DNA of 64,000 nt, taken from G963678255 sp963678255. GTDB lineage: Bacteria; Cloacimonadota; Cloacimonadia; Cloacimonadales; WRIO01. Each line of letters begins with the position of its first letter. The stretch's first letter is position 1. Location of the stretch: the NCBI GenBank assembly GCA_963678255.2, contig CAXXTW010000002.1, positions 1,674,001 to 1,738,000 on the forward strand, given 5' to 3'. The position numbers and the translations under genes are program-made. The notes below the pieces were generated by a model. The model was not told the origin of the DNA. It searched no databases and was given only the letters and a program-made list of their open reading frames with translations. This document shows positions 1 through 9,474 of the stretch, one piece after another.

Positions 1-1
1 C

Positions 2-2650
2 CGAGTGAAATCTGAAGAACTCTTAAAAGAAAGTGAAGAAAACTATAGAACTTTTTTTGAAACGATGAACGACCTAATCTTTGTTAGCTCAAAAGATGGA
101 AAAATATTATATTCCAACAAAACTATTGAAAAAAAACTTGGATTTACTCCAAAAGATTTATTAGGAAAATCTGTTTTAACCTTACATCCAAAGAAATATC
201 AAAAAGAATCCTTAGAAATTTTTCAGGAAATCATGCAGGGAGAAAGAAATATTTGTCCTCTTCCATTTGAAAAGAAGAACCATGATCTATTACCTGTTGA
301 AACAAAGATTTGGTTTGGAAAATGGAATGGAAAAGAAAGTGTCTTTTCTCTGTCTAAAGATCTGTCTAAACAACAAATCATTTTAGAAAAATTCCAGAAA
401 CTTTTTAATAGTAATCCTGCATTAATGGCTCTTTCAAATGTATCAGATCGATCTATACAAGATGTCAACCTAGCTTTCTTAGAAAAATTAGGATATAAAA
501 AAGAAGAAATCATTGGTAAAACTTCCAAAGAATTAAATCTCTTTTCTACTACTGAAAAACAATATAATCTTATTGAAGATGCTTTCAGAGTCGGAAAAGC
601 TGAAAATATTGAAACAACTATGAGAAAGAAAAACGGTGAATTTTTGGAAGGATTATTCTCTGTCGAAAAGATTTTCTATCAAGAAGAAAACATGTTTATT
701 ACAGTTCTTACTGATATTACTGCCCAAAAAAGAGCTGAAGAAGAAGCAAACGCTGCCAATATCGCTAAAAGCAGGTTTTTAGCTAATATGAGTCATGAAA
801 TCAGAACTCCATTAAATGGTGTTATCGGGTTTACTGACCTCTTATTAAAGACTGATATGACTAAAACTCAAGCAATGTATGCTGAATCTATCGTATCTTC
901 TGCTTCTAGCTTAATGGATTTAATTAACGATATCTTAGACTTTTCTAAAATTGAAGCAGGAAAACTTGAACTAAATGTTTCAGATACAGATATATATGAT
1001 TTAATAAACTTAACTGCTGATGTGGTCAAGTTCCATGCAGATCAAAAAAACTTGGAATTAATTGTTATGACTCCTGTCTTTCTTCCCAAAATCATTAAAA
1101 CTGACCAAACCAGACTTAAACAAGTGCTCATCAATCTGCTTAGTAACGCTATAAAATTTACTGAATCTGGACAAGTCGTGTTAAAAACTGAAATCATTCA
1201 ATCTAATCCTATAAAAGAACAAATTATTCTTCAATTTGCAATATCAGACACTGGAATTGGAATTTCTGAACAACAAAAAAATAATCTGTTTAAATCCTTT
1301 TCTCAAGCTGATTCCTCTACTTCAAGACGATATGGAGGAACAGGCTTAGGATTGGCAATCTCTAATAAAATCGTTGAAAAGTTGGGAGGACAGATTCTTT
1401 TGGATAGCGAGGTAAATAAAGGCTCAACATTTAGCTTTCAGTTAACTTGCAAATATATTCCTCAAACAGAACATAAATTATTAATTGATTCACATATCAA
1501 AAAAGTACTCATTGTTGATGATCATTACATGGTCAGAGATTACTTATGCTCAATACTTCACAGTTTTGATATTGAATGTTTGTCTGTTTCAAATGGGATT
1601 TTGGCATTAGAACGATTATCGGATAATCAAGATTTTGATATCATTTTACTGGATTATCACATGCCCTATATGAATGGATTGGAAGTCTTTCAAAAAATAA
1701 AATCAAATTATCCTTATTATGAATTCAAAACTATTATGTTAATCCATTCTTCTGAAGAACTCCCAATTTTTAAAGAAACAAAAGTTATAAATCATTTGAT
1801 AAAACCTATTAAATTTCTAGAATTAATCAAAACAATAAATTCAATATTTCCCAAACATGGAAGTATGGAAATCATTCCTGATGAAATTGAAAATAGATTT
1901 GAAAAACTAAAAAACGATAATTATCGTATTCTCATTGCAGAAGATAATGATATCAATATGGTTTTAGCAAAAACTATTATTGCCAATCATTTATCATCAG
2001 CAGAGATCATTGAAGCAGTTGATGGTATAGATGCGGTCAGATTATTTAAAGAAAAAACTCCTCACTTAATCTTCATGGATATTCATATGCCTCAAAAAGA
2101 CGGATACACAGCCACGACTGAAATCCGATATCTTGAAAAATACAAAGATACTCAAACACCAATTATTGCATTAACTGCTGGTGCAATTCAAGGTGAACGT
2201 GAAAAATGCTTAGAAGTGGGAATGGATGATTTTATTACAAAACCAATCGTTTCAAATACTCTCATCAAAGTATGTGAAAAATGGCTGCCAAACTTAGATA
2301 CATTCCCAAAACAAAAGATTGTCTCTGATGATAAATATCAATTTGATAAAGAAAAATTAATGAAAAAAATATCAGGTAACAACCAAATCTATTATGAATT
2401 AACAACCCTGCTGACTGATAACATGGATAAACATATCCAAAAATTAAAACTGGATAACAATAACAAAGATTACATTGCTATCAAGAATACAGCTCATTTT
2501 CTTAAAGGAACTTCGCTAAATATGTGCTTTGGGATTCTGGCTGATTTATGCAAACAGATTGAATTTTGTATTGTTGATAATCCTGAAAAGATTGGCTCCT
2601 TAATTGAACAAATTGAAACAGAATATAGTTATGTCAAAAAACTATTATAA
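2..2650 (+). CDS. Hybrid sensor histidine kinase (5' end outside the window)
   Basis: This is a multi-domain phosphorelay kinase that should autophosphorylate on histidine and pass the phosphate through receiver and Hpt domains. Counting from the GTG at base 5, there are two PAS-like domains (about 10-120 and 125-240). The HisKA box NMSHEIRTPLNG has its histidine at 264. The HATPase domain shows NLLSNAIKF (377-385), DTGIG (415) and GTGLGL (445). Two receivers follow, with phospho-acceptor aspartates near 550 and 692, and an Hpt domain has its histidine near 831. The reading frame is open to the window edge and the sequence begins in a typical inter-PAS linker, so the real start lies upstream and more sensor domains may be missing. 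The signal sensed is unknown. A related kinase lies at 32619-35297. It converges on the antiporter gene with a 19-base gap. Confidence 0.93.
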   Translation, partial: RVKSEELLKESEENYRTFFETMNDLIFVSSKDGKILYSNKTIEKKLGFTPKDLLGKSVLTLHPKKYQKESLEIFQEIMQGERNICPLPFEKKNHDLLPVETKIWFGKWNGKESVFSLSKDLSKQQIILEKFQKLFNSNPALMALSNVSDRSIQDVNLAFLEKLGYKKEEIIGKTSKELNLFSTTEKQYNLIEDAFRVGKAENIETTMRKKNGEFLEGLFSVEKIFYQEENMFITVLTDITAQKRAEEEANAANIAKSRFLANMSHEIRTPLNGVIGFTDLLLKTDMTKTQAMYAESIVSSASSLMDLINDILDFSKIEAGKLELNVSDTDIYDLINLTADVVKFHADQKNLELIVMTPVFLPKIIKTDQTRLKQVLINLLSNAIKFTESGQVVLKTEIIQSNPIKEQIILQFAISDTGIGISEQQKNNLFKSFSQADSSTSRRYGGTGLGLAISNKIVEKLGGQILLDSEVNKGSTFSFQLTCKYIPQTEHKLLIDSHIKKVLIVDDHYMVRDYLCSILHSFDIECLSVSNGILALERLSDNQDFDIILLDYHMPYMNGLEVFQKIKSNYPYYEFKTIMLIHSSEELPIFKETKVINHLIKPIKFLELIKTINSIFPKHGSMEIIPDEIENRFEKLKNDNYRILIAEDNDINMVLAKTIIANHLSSAEIIEAVDGIDAVRLFKEKTPHLIFMDIHMPQKDGYTATTEIRYLEKYKDTQTPIIALTAGAIQGEREKCLEVGMDDFITKPIVSNTLIKVCEKWLPNLDTFPKQKIVSDDKYQFDKEKLMKKISGNNQIYYELTTLLTDNMDKHIQKLKLDNNNKDYIAIKNTAHFLKGTSLNMCFGILADLCKQIEFCIVDNPEKIGSLIEQIETEYSYVKKLL

Positions 2651-2669
2651 TATAAAAAACCAATTCTTA

Positions 2670-4793
2670 TTATAACTTATCCTTGCGATTAAAAGCCAAT
2701 TTAGAATTTATGTTTTTCATAAAAAACAAGTTACTTGAAACTGAAGCGACTTTACTATTATAATTCTGCAAAGGATAAACGAGGAAATAATTGTTTTTTG
2801 AAAAGTATTTTACCAGATATTTAGATAATTTTAACATGGAAGAATTATATGAAATCATTCCCACTCTACTCATAATAATCATAAGCCCATCATTTTCTTG
2901 TATTTTAGAAGAAACGATCAGAAAATCATCCCATTCTGAAAATTCTATAAATTCAGTTTCCAAAGATCTTTTTTCCTTAAATAATTGGATGATTTTATAA
3001 GTGTTTTGACTTGAAAATATGACGACTTTTAAACCATTATTTATACAAAAATTCCAGATTCTGTTCATTATACTCTGAAATCCAGGCTCTTTTTCTGCAT
3101 GATCAGGAAAGACTAATACAAGTCTTTGCATGGTATGAGCTGGTTGAATTGAATGATATATAAATGTATTGACAGGAGTTTTTGAAAGAATGTTCTCTGT
3201 TAACTTTCCCAGAAAAGAATCATTAAGCCCCTTTTTATGATGAAGTCCTATGATCAGATCTGTAATTCTATATTCCTTTATCACATTTGTAATAGAAATA
3301 CCTGTATTGATGTCATAACGCATTAATTTATGAAGCTTATGATCAGTTGCAGAAACATATTGCTCTGCCTGATCCAGCATTTCTTTAGCTATTTTCTCTT
3401 CTTTTTCATCTATTACATCTGAAGATAATACCCTTAAAGCAAAGAGTTCATTGGCAGATCCCTTTGATTTCAAATTTAAGCCCAAATGTATTAATTCATT
3501 CATGTTATCAGGTAAACTGATCGGAATTAAAATGCGTTCATCTTCTGCCGGATTATTTACATCTATAGATTTTTTTTCTAAAAGAGATAGATTATAAGCT
3601 CCTTTTTGTGTGGCAAAGGAAGCAATCGTGCAAGTAAAAAGGATCATAAAAATCGTTCCGTCTAACACCTTTTCTGATATCAATCGTATTGGCTCAGAGT
3701 TTTGATCATAACCCAAAATTAAATTATAACCAACTAATACTGCTGCTAAAGTTGCAGCTACTCTTGAATTACTTAATCCAAATATGACTCTCCTTTCATC
3801 TAATGTATATTTAAAAGATTTCTGTGTAAGATATGCCGCTAGATATTTTGAACCAGTTGCAATAATGATCATGGTGACACCAATAAACAATGTGGAGATA
3901 TCTGTAAAAATTGTTTTAAAATTAATAAGCATCCCTACACCTATAAGAAATATCGGGATAAACAAAGCATTTCCGATAAATTCAATCCTATTCATCAGCC
4001 CGCTGGCTCTGGGTATTAATTGATTTAAGGCAAGTCCTGCAAGGAATGCTCCAATTATTGCTTCTACTCCAGCTATCTCTGCTAAGAAAGCTGATAAAAA
4101 TACTATGCCTAAAACAAAAATATATTGTGAAACATTGTCATCTTCTCTTTTTAGAAAATATCTTGTAATTTTTGGTAATACTAATGCAACAACTACGGTA
4201 AACATGGAAATCTTAATAACTAAATCTACCCAGAATTGGAGATTGATAACACTATTTGACATCCCTACAATAACAGTTAAAACAAGCAAAGCTAAGATAT
4301 CTGTGACCAAAGTACCACCAATTGTTATGTTAACTGCCCTGTTTTTAGAAATACCTAAAGTATTAACAATAGGATAAGTTACTAATGTGTGTGAAGCAAA
4401 CAATGAGGCAATTAAGACAGATGTCATGATGCTAAAATTGTGTAGATAATACATACCGATAATACCTAATATCATCGGTATTAAAAAAGAATATACTCCA
4501 AAAATAACACTTTTATGACTATTCTTTTTAAAATCTGCTAAATCAATTTCTAAACCAGCAATAAACATGATATATAACAAGCCTACTGTTCCATACAAGA
4601 TTATACTGCTGTCTCTTTGCATAAAATTGATGCCATGAGGGCCTATTATTGCCCCTGAAATGATCAACCCTATCGTGGTGGGGATCTTTATCTTCTTAAA
4701 CAAATAGGGAGCCATCAAGATAATAAAAAGAAGTAAGGAAAACTTTAAAACAGGATTGGTTAATGGAAACATTGAAATTGTTTCGTGAATCAT
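2670..4793 (-). CDS. CPA2-family cation/proton antiporter with C-terminal stress domain
   Basis: This is a 707-residue membrane protein. Residues 1 to about 400 form a series of roughly 12 hydrophobic segments typical of the Kef/NapA-type monovalent cation:proton antiporters (CPA2). From about 415 to 690 there is a soluble region resembling one or two universal-stress-protein domains, a common arrangement in this family that probably regulates transport. Its likely role is Na+ or K+ efflux in exchange for protons across the inner membrane. The start ATG is preceded by the strong ribosome site AAAGGAG. An IS66-family element sits only 26 bases upstream of the ATG (its left end is at 4820), so the gene is separated from its ancestral promoter region. 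Expression may now depend on the element or on sequence at its end. The exact ion specificity cannot be read from the sequence. Confidence 0.9.
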   Translation of the reverse strand: MIHETISMFPLTNPVLKFSLLLFIILMAPYLFKKIKIPTTIGLIISGAIIGPHGINFMQRDSSIILYGTVGLLYIMFIAGLEIDLADFKKNSHKSVIFGVYSFLIPMILGIIGMYYLHNFSIMTSVLIASLFASHTLVTYPIVNTLGISKNRAVNITIGGTLVTDILALLVLTVIVGMSNSVINLQFWVDLVIKISMFTVVVALVLPKITRYFLKREDDNVSQYIFVLGIVFLSAFLAEIAGVEAIIGAFLAGLALNQLIPRASGLMNRIEFIGNALFIPIFLIGVGMLINFKTIFTDISTLFIGVTMIIIATGSKYLAAYLTQKSFKYTLDERRVIFGLSNSRVAATLAAVLVGYNLILGYDQNSEPIRLISEKVLDGTIFMILFTCTIASFATQKGAYNLSLLEKKSIDVNNPAEDERILIPISLPDNMNELIHLGLNLKSKGSANELFALRVLSSDVIDEKEEKIAKEMLDQAEQYVSATDHKLHKLMRYDINTGISITNVIKEYRITDLIIGLHHKKGLNDSFLGKLTENILSKTPVNTFIYHSIQPAHTMQRLVLVFPDHAEKEPGFQSIMNRIWNFCINNGLKVVIFSSQNTYKIIQLFKEKRSLETEFIEFSEWDDFLIVSSKIQENDGLMIIMSRVGMISYNSSMLKLSKYLVKYFSKNNYFLVYPLQNYNSKVASVSSNLFFMKNINSKLAFNRKDKL

Positions 4794-4819
4794 CTTTTGA
4801 CTCCTTTATTAGTTATAAT

Positions 4820-6453
4820 GTAACTACTCAGGTATTAATATTATCTGGGAGAAAGTTCAGGGATTTTAGACAGAATATCAAAGATATTTAATCCTCTTTT
4901 TTTAGCAGTATCAATAACGGATCTAATGATACAGTAGTCCTGAGCCCCATTTTTAAACTGCCCAGACACTTTAAGTTTAACTTTAACATTTCTAAGAGCT
5001 CTTTCTGAATCATTGTTATCCGGAGGAATGACTGTTTCATAAACACAAGGCAAAATATATCCTCTGATTTTTATCAAAGATTTCTGAAGAGTAGAGGTTT
5101 CTTTAAACTCTTTTTTGCAAATAGTCATCGCCAGTAGAATATTGATTTTATCTTCAAAGTGTTTCATTTCTGGAGAAGATCTGTCATAATCTATTGTTTG
5201 GATTCGCTTGAATTGAAAAATTTCTTTTACCAGGCTTTTGAAATCAGTAGAAAAAGGATGCTTTTCTCTTTCCTCAATATAAGTTAGATCTCTAAGAATA
5301 TGAGCCAGACAAATCTGATGATTTAAAGCCTTCGTTTTTAACTGAGCGGAAAATCTGTCCGTAACTAACACAGATTCAGGCAAACCGTTTTCCCATATTT
5401 TTTGAATTGTCTCGTATCCTCTGGTATGAGAATATTCAAGAAACACATTCTTAATGTCTCTCCAAGCCCAAATCCATCCTTTTTTACCATTGACCTTTAC
5501 GCTTGTTTCATCAGAACCAACAACTTTCGAGGAGCTCAGATTCTTTTTAATTCTCTCATAGATAACCTTAGATTTATCAGCAAATTTCCTTAATATGTTT
5601 TTCAATGATCCCTGGGAAATTCTTATATTAACAACATCAGACAACAGCTGAGCTGTTCTTTTAAATGGAATACATTGGTAAACATTCAAATACGAAACGA
5701 TGGTCTGAATGTTTTCACCGTACTGAACCGGGGCCGTAACATTTTCAGGATATTCAGCCAGATATTTATTATTACAATCAGGGCAAATGCATGAATATTG
5801 CTGAAATTCTTTGATGAATGCTTGTATAGAAGGGATATCAATCACCTGTCGTTTGGAATTTAATCTAAATTCATCATCATTAAAATGATGTCCACAATGA
5901 CATTGATTTACCTTTAATTCAACAATCTGATCCGGATTTTTTACTTGTAAAAGGGTTTTTCCATTATGACCGGACTGTCCTCCGCTTTTCTTATTGCTTT
6001 TTTCTCTTGTACTTTTATTCTTTCTTGATAAGTCCATCGAAGGAGGTATTGATGAATTGTTACTGTTCTTAGGGTTATTTTTCTTTTCGAGAATTTTTAT
6101 TAAGAAATCAACCTTTTCACTTAAAAGCCTGATTTCTTCTTTGAGTTCAGCTCTTTCTTCTGCAATGCTGATTTTTAACCGGCAAATTTCCAGTTTAAGC
6201 CTGTCATTTTCAGCTTTAGCTTCATAATATTTACTTTTATAATCCATAAGTACATAATGAATTAATTAACTATATATGTCAATGTATTTCTTATTAATAT
6301 TGATAGTTTTTTATAATATATTGTGTATATTCTAAGTTTTAATATATATTATTGGAAAGGTAAATAATAAGGCATGATTATAACAAAAAATGTTTATTAA
6401 AAATAACAAAAATGGTGTTTTTAAAACTTAACGAAGGGTACCTGAGTAGTTAC
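4820..6453 (-). mobile_element. Complete IS66-family insertion sequence (single-ORF type)
   Basis: The element is 1634 bp with perfect 15-bp terminal inverted repeats, GTAACTACTCAGGTA at 4820-4834 and its complement at 6439-6453. It is flanked by a perfect 8-bp direct repeat GTTATAAT at 4812-4819 and 6454-6461. The GTAA-type ends and 8-bp duplication are what is known for IS66. It carries one transposase gene and no tnpA/tnpB accessory genes, like the short ISBst12-type subgroup. Perfect ends and an intact transposase suggest a recent and possibly still mobile insertion. Confidence 0.96.
4841..6247 (-). CDS. IS66-family transposase
   Basis: This 468-residue DDE transposase should cut and join the ends of the surrounding element. 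The N-terminal 50 residues are a charged, probably coiled-coil segment. A basic, low-complexity stretch rich in Asn, Ser and Lys follows (about 57-95). Next is the zinc-finger-like zf-IS66 segment with CHCGHHF and CICPDC pairs (about 118-165). The catalytic part shows GSDETSV (first Asp), VTDRFSAQ (second Asp) and DNNDSERALRNVK with the final Glu, followed by the usual Ser/Gly-rich C-terminus. The length fits single-ORF IS66 elements. The coding sequence lies fully inside the two inverted repeats and appears intact. Confidence 0.95.
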   Translation of the reverse strand: MDYKSKYYEAKAENDRLKLEICRLKISIAEERAELKEEIRLLSEKVDFLIKILEKKNNPKNSNNSSIPPSMDLSRKNKSTREKSNKKSGGQSGHNGKTLLQVKNPDQIVELKVNQCHCGHHFNDDEFRLNSKRQVIDIPSIQAFIKEFQQYSCICPDCNNKYLAEYPENVTAPVQYGENIQTIVSYLNVYQCIPFKRTAQLLSDVVNIRISQGSLKNILRKFADKSKVIYERIKKNLSSSKVVGSDETSVKVNGKKGWIWAWRDIKNVFLEYSHTRGYETIQKIWENGLPESVLVTDRFSAQLKTKALNHQICLAHILRDLTYIEEREKHPFSTDFKSLVKEIFQFKRIQTIDYDRSSPEMKHFEDKINILLAMTICKKEFKETSTLQKSLIKIRGYILPCVYETVIPPDNNDSERALRNVKVKLKVSGQFKNGAQDYCIIRSVIDTAKKRGLNIFDILSKIPELSPR

Positions 6454-6966
6454 GTTATAATCTACTTTTAAAATATTATATTAAATCAACAATAAAGACT
6501 CTGCTAGTCTTGAAAAAAAAGGGTTATTTTATAAGGTAATTCAACTTTGATCACATTTTCGAATTAATTATTATCACTTCTCTAATCAATTTTTAGCTTC
6601 TCTTTATATTACTGTCAAGGATTAATTAGAAAAAAATCCTTACTATGTCGCTAATTATCTTCTTTTTAAGCTTTTATACCATCATCATTTCTTTGTAATA
6701 ACAGGTCTCACAACCTGAAATCTATTTCTGAATGAAAGAAACTCTTATCAATATCCTTGCAAACTCTTTCCTAACTCATTCCTAATATGCTCTTTCCTTG
6801 GTGTTACTTCAATTAGAATTAATAAATATTCTATCACAAAAATACATCTCTATTGTTATTCTGGAATATCCTACATTAACGTTTTGTAAATGATCTTTAT
6901 CATGAAATACAAAAACTTTCCTTTACTCATCTTACTCTGATTGAGTGATACTTTACCAATTAATAA
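6454..6966. other. Gene-free stretch between the IS66 element and the hydrogenase operon terminator
   Basis: About 510 bp of AT-rich DNA with no convincing reading frame or RNA gene. It begins with the right-hand copy of the IS66 target duplication (6454-6461). A segment around 6725-6810 resembles, in reverse complement, a segment near 46990-47065; both contain the 12-base string AACACCAAGGAA and purine-rich neighbours. I see no remnant of a catalytic hydrogenase gene here, although this is where one would be expected. Confidence 0.6.
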
Positions 6967-6967
6967 A

Positions 6968-6998
6968 CAAAAAAAAGAGCAGGTGGGGAAACCTGCTC
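6968..6998 (-). terminator. Rho-independent terminator of the hydrogenase-type operon
   Basis: A perfect 8-bp stem GAGCAGGT (6977-6984) and ACCTGCTC (6991-6998) encloses a 6-base loop. On the minus strand it is followed by a run of eight T. It lies 39 bases after the stop of the NuoF-like gene and marks the end of the operon. Confidence 0.93.
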
Positions 6999-7037
6999 TC
7001 AGCTTTGGGAGCTATGGGGAGGGATTTATTTTAGGGT

Positions 7038-8966
7038 TTAACCTACTTTTATCGCTTTAAACGGACAAGAACTTACACAAGCCCCACATTTTATGCATTT
7101 CTCCTGAAGGATTTCGTGTGCTTCTCTGACAGCTCCTACGATTGCATTATTAGGACACACTTTAGCACATTTTGTACAACCCTTGCATTTTTCAGGATCG
7201 ATATAGAATTCTCGAAGTGCTTCGCATTCTCCAGCAGGACATTTTTTATCGACGATATGAGAAATATATTCATTTTTAAAATACTTAAGTGTCGAAAGAA
7301 TTGGGTTTGGAGCTGTCTTCCCTAAACCACATAGAGAAGCATTTTTAACAACAAGTGCTAACTCTTCTAAAGTTTTTAGCTCTTCCATTGTTCCTTCTCC
7401 TCTGGTAATTTTTTCCATTATTTCAAGCATCTGTTTTGTACCAACACGGCAAGGAATACACTTACCACAGCTTTCTTCCTGTGTGAAACTCATAAAATAA
7501 CGTGATATTTCAACCATACATGTGGTGTCATCCAATACAACTAATCCACCTGAACCAACCATTGCTCCTGCTTTTTGTAGAGAATCATAATCCATAGGTA
7601 AATCAAGATGCTCTTCCGTTAAACAACCACCAGAAGGACCACCAATTTGAGCTGCTTTAAACTTTCTGCCATCCTTGATTCCTCCACCAATATCAAAGAT
7701 TATCTCTCTTAGGGTTATTCCCATGGGAACTTCAACTAATCCTGTATTTTTTATTTTACCTGAGAGAGCAAATATCTTAGTCCCTCTAGAATTCTCTGTT
7801 CCTAAAGACGCATACCATTGCCAACCATTCTTAAGGATTTGAGGGACGGAACCATATGTTTCAACATTATTAATGTTGGTTGGTTTATCAAAAAGGCCTC
7901 TTTCAGCAGGGAATGGCGGTTTAGGAGTAGGCATTCCACGTTTACCTTCAATAGAAGCTATAAGTGCACTTTCTTCACCACAAACAAAAGCACCAGCACC
8001 CTGAGCAATTTTTAGTGTAAAATTAAAATCAGTACCCAATATATTTTGACCCAGAACTCCAACAGCCTCTGCCTGAGAGATAGCAATCTTTAATCTGTGG
8101 ATCGCTAATGGATATTCTGCTCGAACATACACATAACCTTCCTGAGAACCTACAGCATATGCTGCAATTGCCATACCTTCTATAACTTTATGAGGATCTC
8201 CTTCTAGAAGAGATCTGTCCATAAAGGCTCCTGGGTCTCCCTCATCAGCATTACAGACAACATATTTTACAGGTTCTGCTTGTTTAGCTGTTAAACCCCA
8301 TTTTAATCCTGTCAAGAACCCACCACCGCCACGACCTCTCAGACCAGCTTTGGTTACTTCGTCCACAACATCAGAAGGATTAAGAGAAAATAAACATCTT
8401 TTTAGTCCCTGATAGGCTCCTGTAGCAATAGCATCATTAATATTTTCTGCATCTATTACTCCTGACTGAGCCAGAACTCTGCGAACTTGTTTTTTATAAA
8501 AACCTATTTCATCTGCTATTGGTTCATTTTGAAAAACCAAACTATTTATGATTTCTTTTTTTAAAATTGTTTTTTCAATAATATCTTCAACATGCTCTGG
8601 TTTTACTCTTACATAAAAAATATGTTCAGGAAATATTTCAACAATAGGTCCCATTTCGCAAAAACCGCGACACCCTGTTTCTACAATATGAACCTGATCT
8701 AAAAGACCCTTTTCTTTTAAAACTTCATCAAATTTCTGTTTTAAAGGAATTTCACCAGAAGCTTGACAACCAGTTCCCTTGCAAAGTGCAATCTGACATT
8801 TATAACTATAGGATTCTTTATTATAGATTCTTGTTAACTCATCTGCTATTTCTTTTTCATCATTAGTTAATTCTTTAAAACCAAGCATATGCAGGCAATA
8901 ATCTCTTGAAGGCATTTCAGGATTCTTTAATATTTCTTGATTTAATTTATCATGGAAATCTAACAT
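7038..8966 (-). CDS. hydB: NuoF/HydB-like flavoprotein subunit of a multimeric [FeFe]-hydrogenase type complex
   Basis: This 642-residue subunit should oxidise or reduce NAD(P)H with FMN and pass electrons through iron-sulfur clusters, as in HydB/HndC of soluble electron-bifurcating hydrogenases. Visible parts are: an N-terminal thioredoxin-like [2Fe-2S] domain with cysteines near 62, 67, 99 and 103; the FMN/NADH region with GLRGRGGGGF (208-217) and NADEGDPGAF (239-248); a CGKCIPC 4Fe-4S site (C500, C503, C506, with C546); and two C-terminal ferredoxin-type clusters. It follows the NuoE-like gene after one base. The usual next gene, the catalytic H-cluster subunit (HydA/HndD), is missing: a terminator comes instead. 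The partner is either encoded elsewhere or this is a hydrogenase-derived NADH module with another partner. Confidence 0.93.
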   Translation of the reverse strand: MLDFHDKLNQEILKNPEMPSRDYCLHMLGFKELTNDEKEIADELTRIYNKESYSYKCQIALCKGTGCQASGEIPLKQKFDEVLKEKGLLDQVHIVETGCRGFCEMGPIVEIFPEHIFYVRVKPEHVEDIIEKTILKKEIINSLVFQNEPIADEIGFYKKQVRRVLAQSGVIDAENINDAIATGAYQGLKRCLFSLNPSDVVDEVTKAGLRGRGGGGFLTGLKWGLTAKQAEPVKYVVCNADEGDPGAFMDRSLLEGDPHKVIEGMAIAAYAVGSQEGYVYVRAEYPLAIHRLKIAISQAEAVGVLGQNILGTDFNFTLKIAQGAGAFVCGEESALIASIEGKRGMPTPKPPFPAERGLFDKPTNINNVETYGSVPQILKNGWQWYASLGTENSRGTKIFALSGKIKNTGLVEVPMGITLREIIFDIGGGIKDGRKFKAAQIGGPSGGCLTEEHLDLPMDYDSLQKAGAMVGSGGLVVLDDTTCMVEISRYFMSFTQEESCGKCIPCRVGTKQMLEIMEKITRGEGTMEELKTLEELALVVKNASLCGLGKTAPNPILSTLKYFKNEYISHIVDKKCPAGECEALREFYIDPEKCKGCTKCAKVCPNNAIVGAVREAHEILQEKCIKCGACVSSCPFKAIKVG

Positions 8967-8967
8967 T

Positions 8968-9453
8968 TTATTCTCCTTCTTTAAATTCGTTAAAGAGCTT
9001 TTCTAGGGTTTCTGTTGTCATATGGCCATAAATATGACCATCAATGATGATAGCGGGAGCCATAGCACAGGCACCAATACAGGCAACTGTTTCAAGAGTT
9101 AGAAAATAATCATCTGTTGTATGTTTTTCGTGAGAGAGTTGATATTCTTTTCTTATTTTATCTATAAGCGCTTTTGAACCTCTGACATGACAAGCAGTTC
9201 CATCACAAATTTGAACAATGTGCTTACCTTTAGGTTCCGTTGAGAACTGAGCATAAAAAGTAGCGACTCCGTAAACGTTGGATAATGGTAAAGCCATTTG
9301 AGATGCAATGTAAGACATGATATCTTCAGGCAAATACTTAAATCTGGTTTGCACAGATTGTAACACAGGAATAAGGGAAGTTCTTGTTTTTCCATACTGA
9401 GCGATGATTTCATCTACCCAGTTAAAGTCTTCAGTAAGGATAGGTTGTACCAT
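8968..9453 (-). CDS. hydC: NuoE/HydC-like [2Fe-2S] subunit
   Basis: This thioredoxin-like [2Fe-2S] protein is the 24-kDa-subunit relative that pairs with NuoF-type flavoproteins. The ligand cysteines are visible in CDGTACHVRG and in ACIGACAMAPA. The ribosome site GGAGG directly precedes the ATG at 9453, giving 161 residues; a TTG four codons upstream overlaps that ribosome site and is unlikely to be the start. It lies one base upstream of the NuoF-like gene and 21 bases downstream of the SpoIIE-type phosphatase gene, so the two redox subunits and the signalling genes are almost certainly co-transcribed. The paralogous NuoE-like protein at 23478 belongs to a separate operon. Confidence 0.93.
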   Translation of the reverse strand: MVQPILTEDFNWVDEIIAQYGKTRTSLIPVLQSVQTRFKYLPEDIMSYIASQMALPLSNVYGVATFYAQFSTEPKGKHIVQICDGTACHVRGSKALIDKIRKEYQLSHEKHTTDDYFLTLETVACIGACAMAPAIIIDGHIYGHMTTETLEKLFNEFKEGE

Positions 9454-9474
9454 TTTTTCCTCCAATTTATATTT

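Noticed and set aside
2645..2675. TTATAATA / TATTATAA stem between the first kinase and the antiporter as a terminator.
   Set aside because: The stem is made only of A-T pairs without a T-run, so it is too weak to call.
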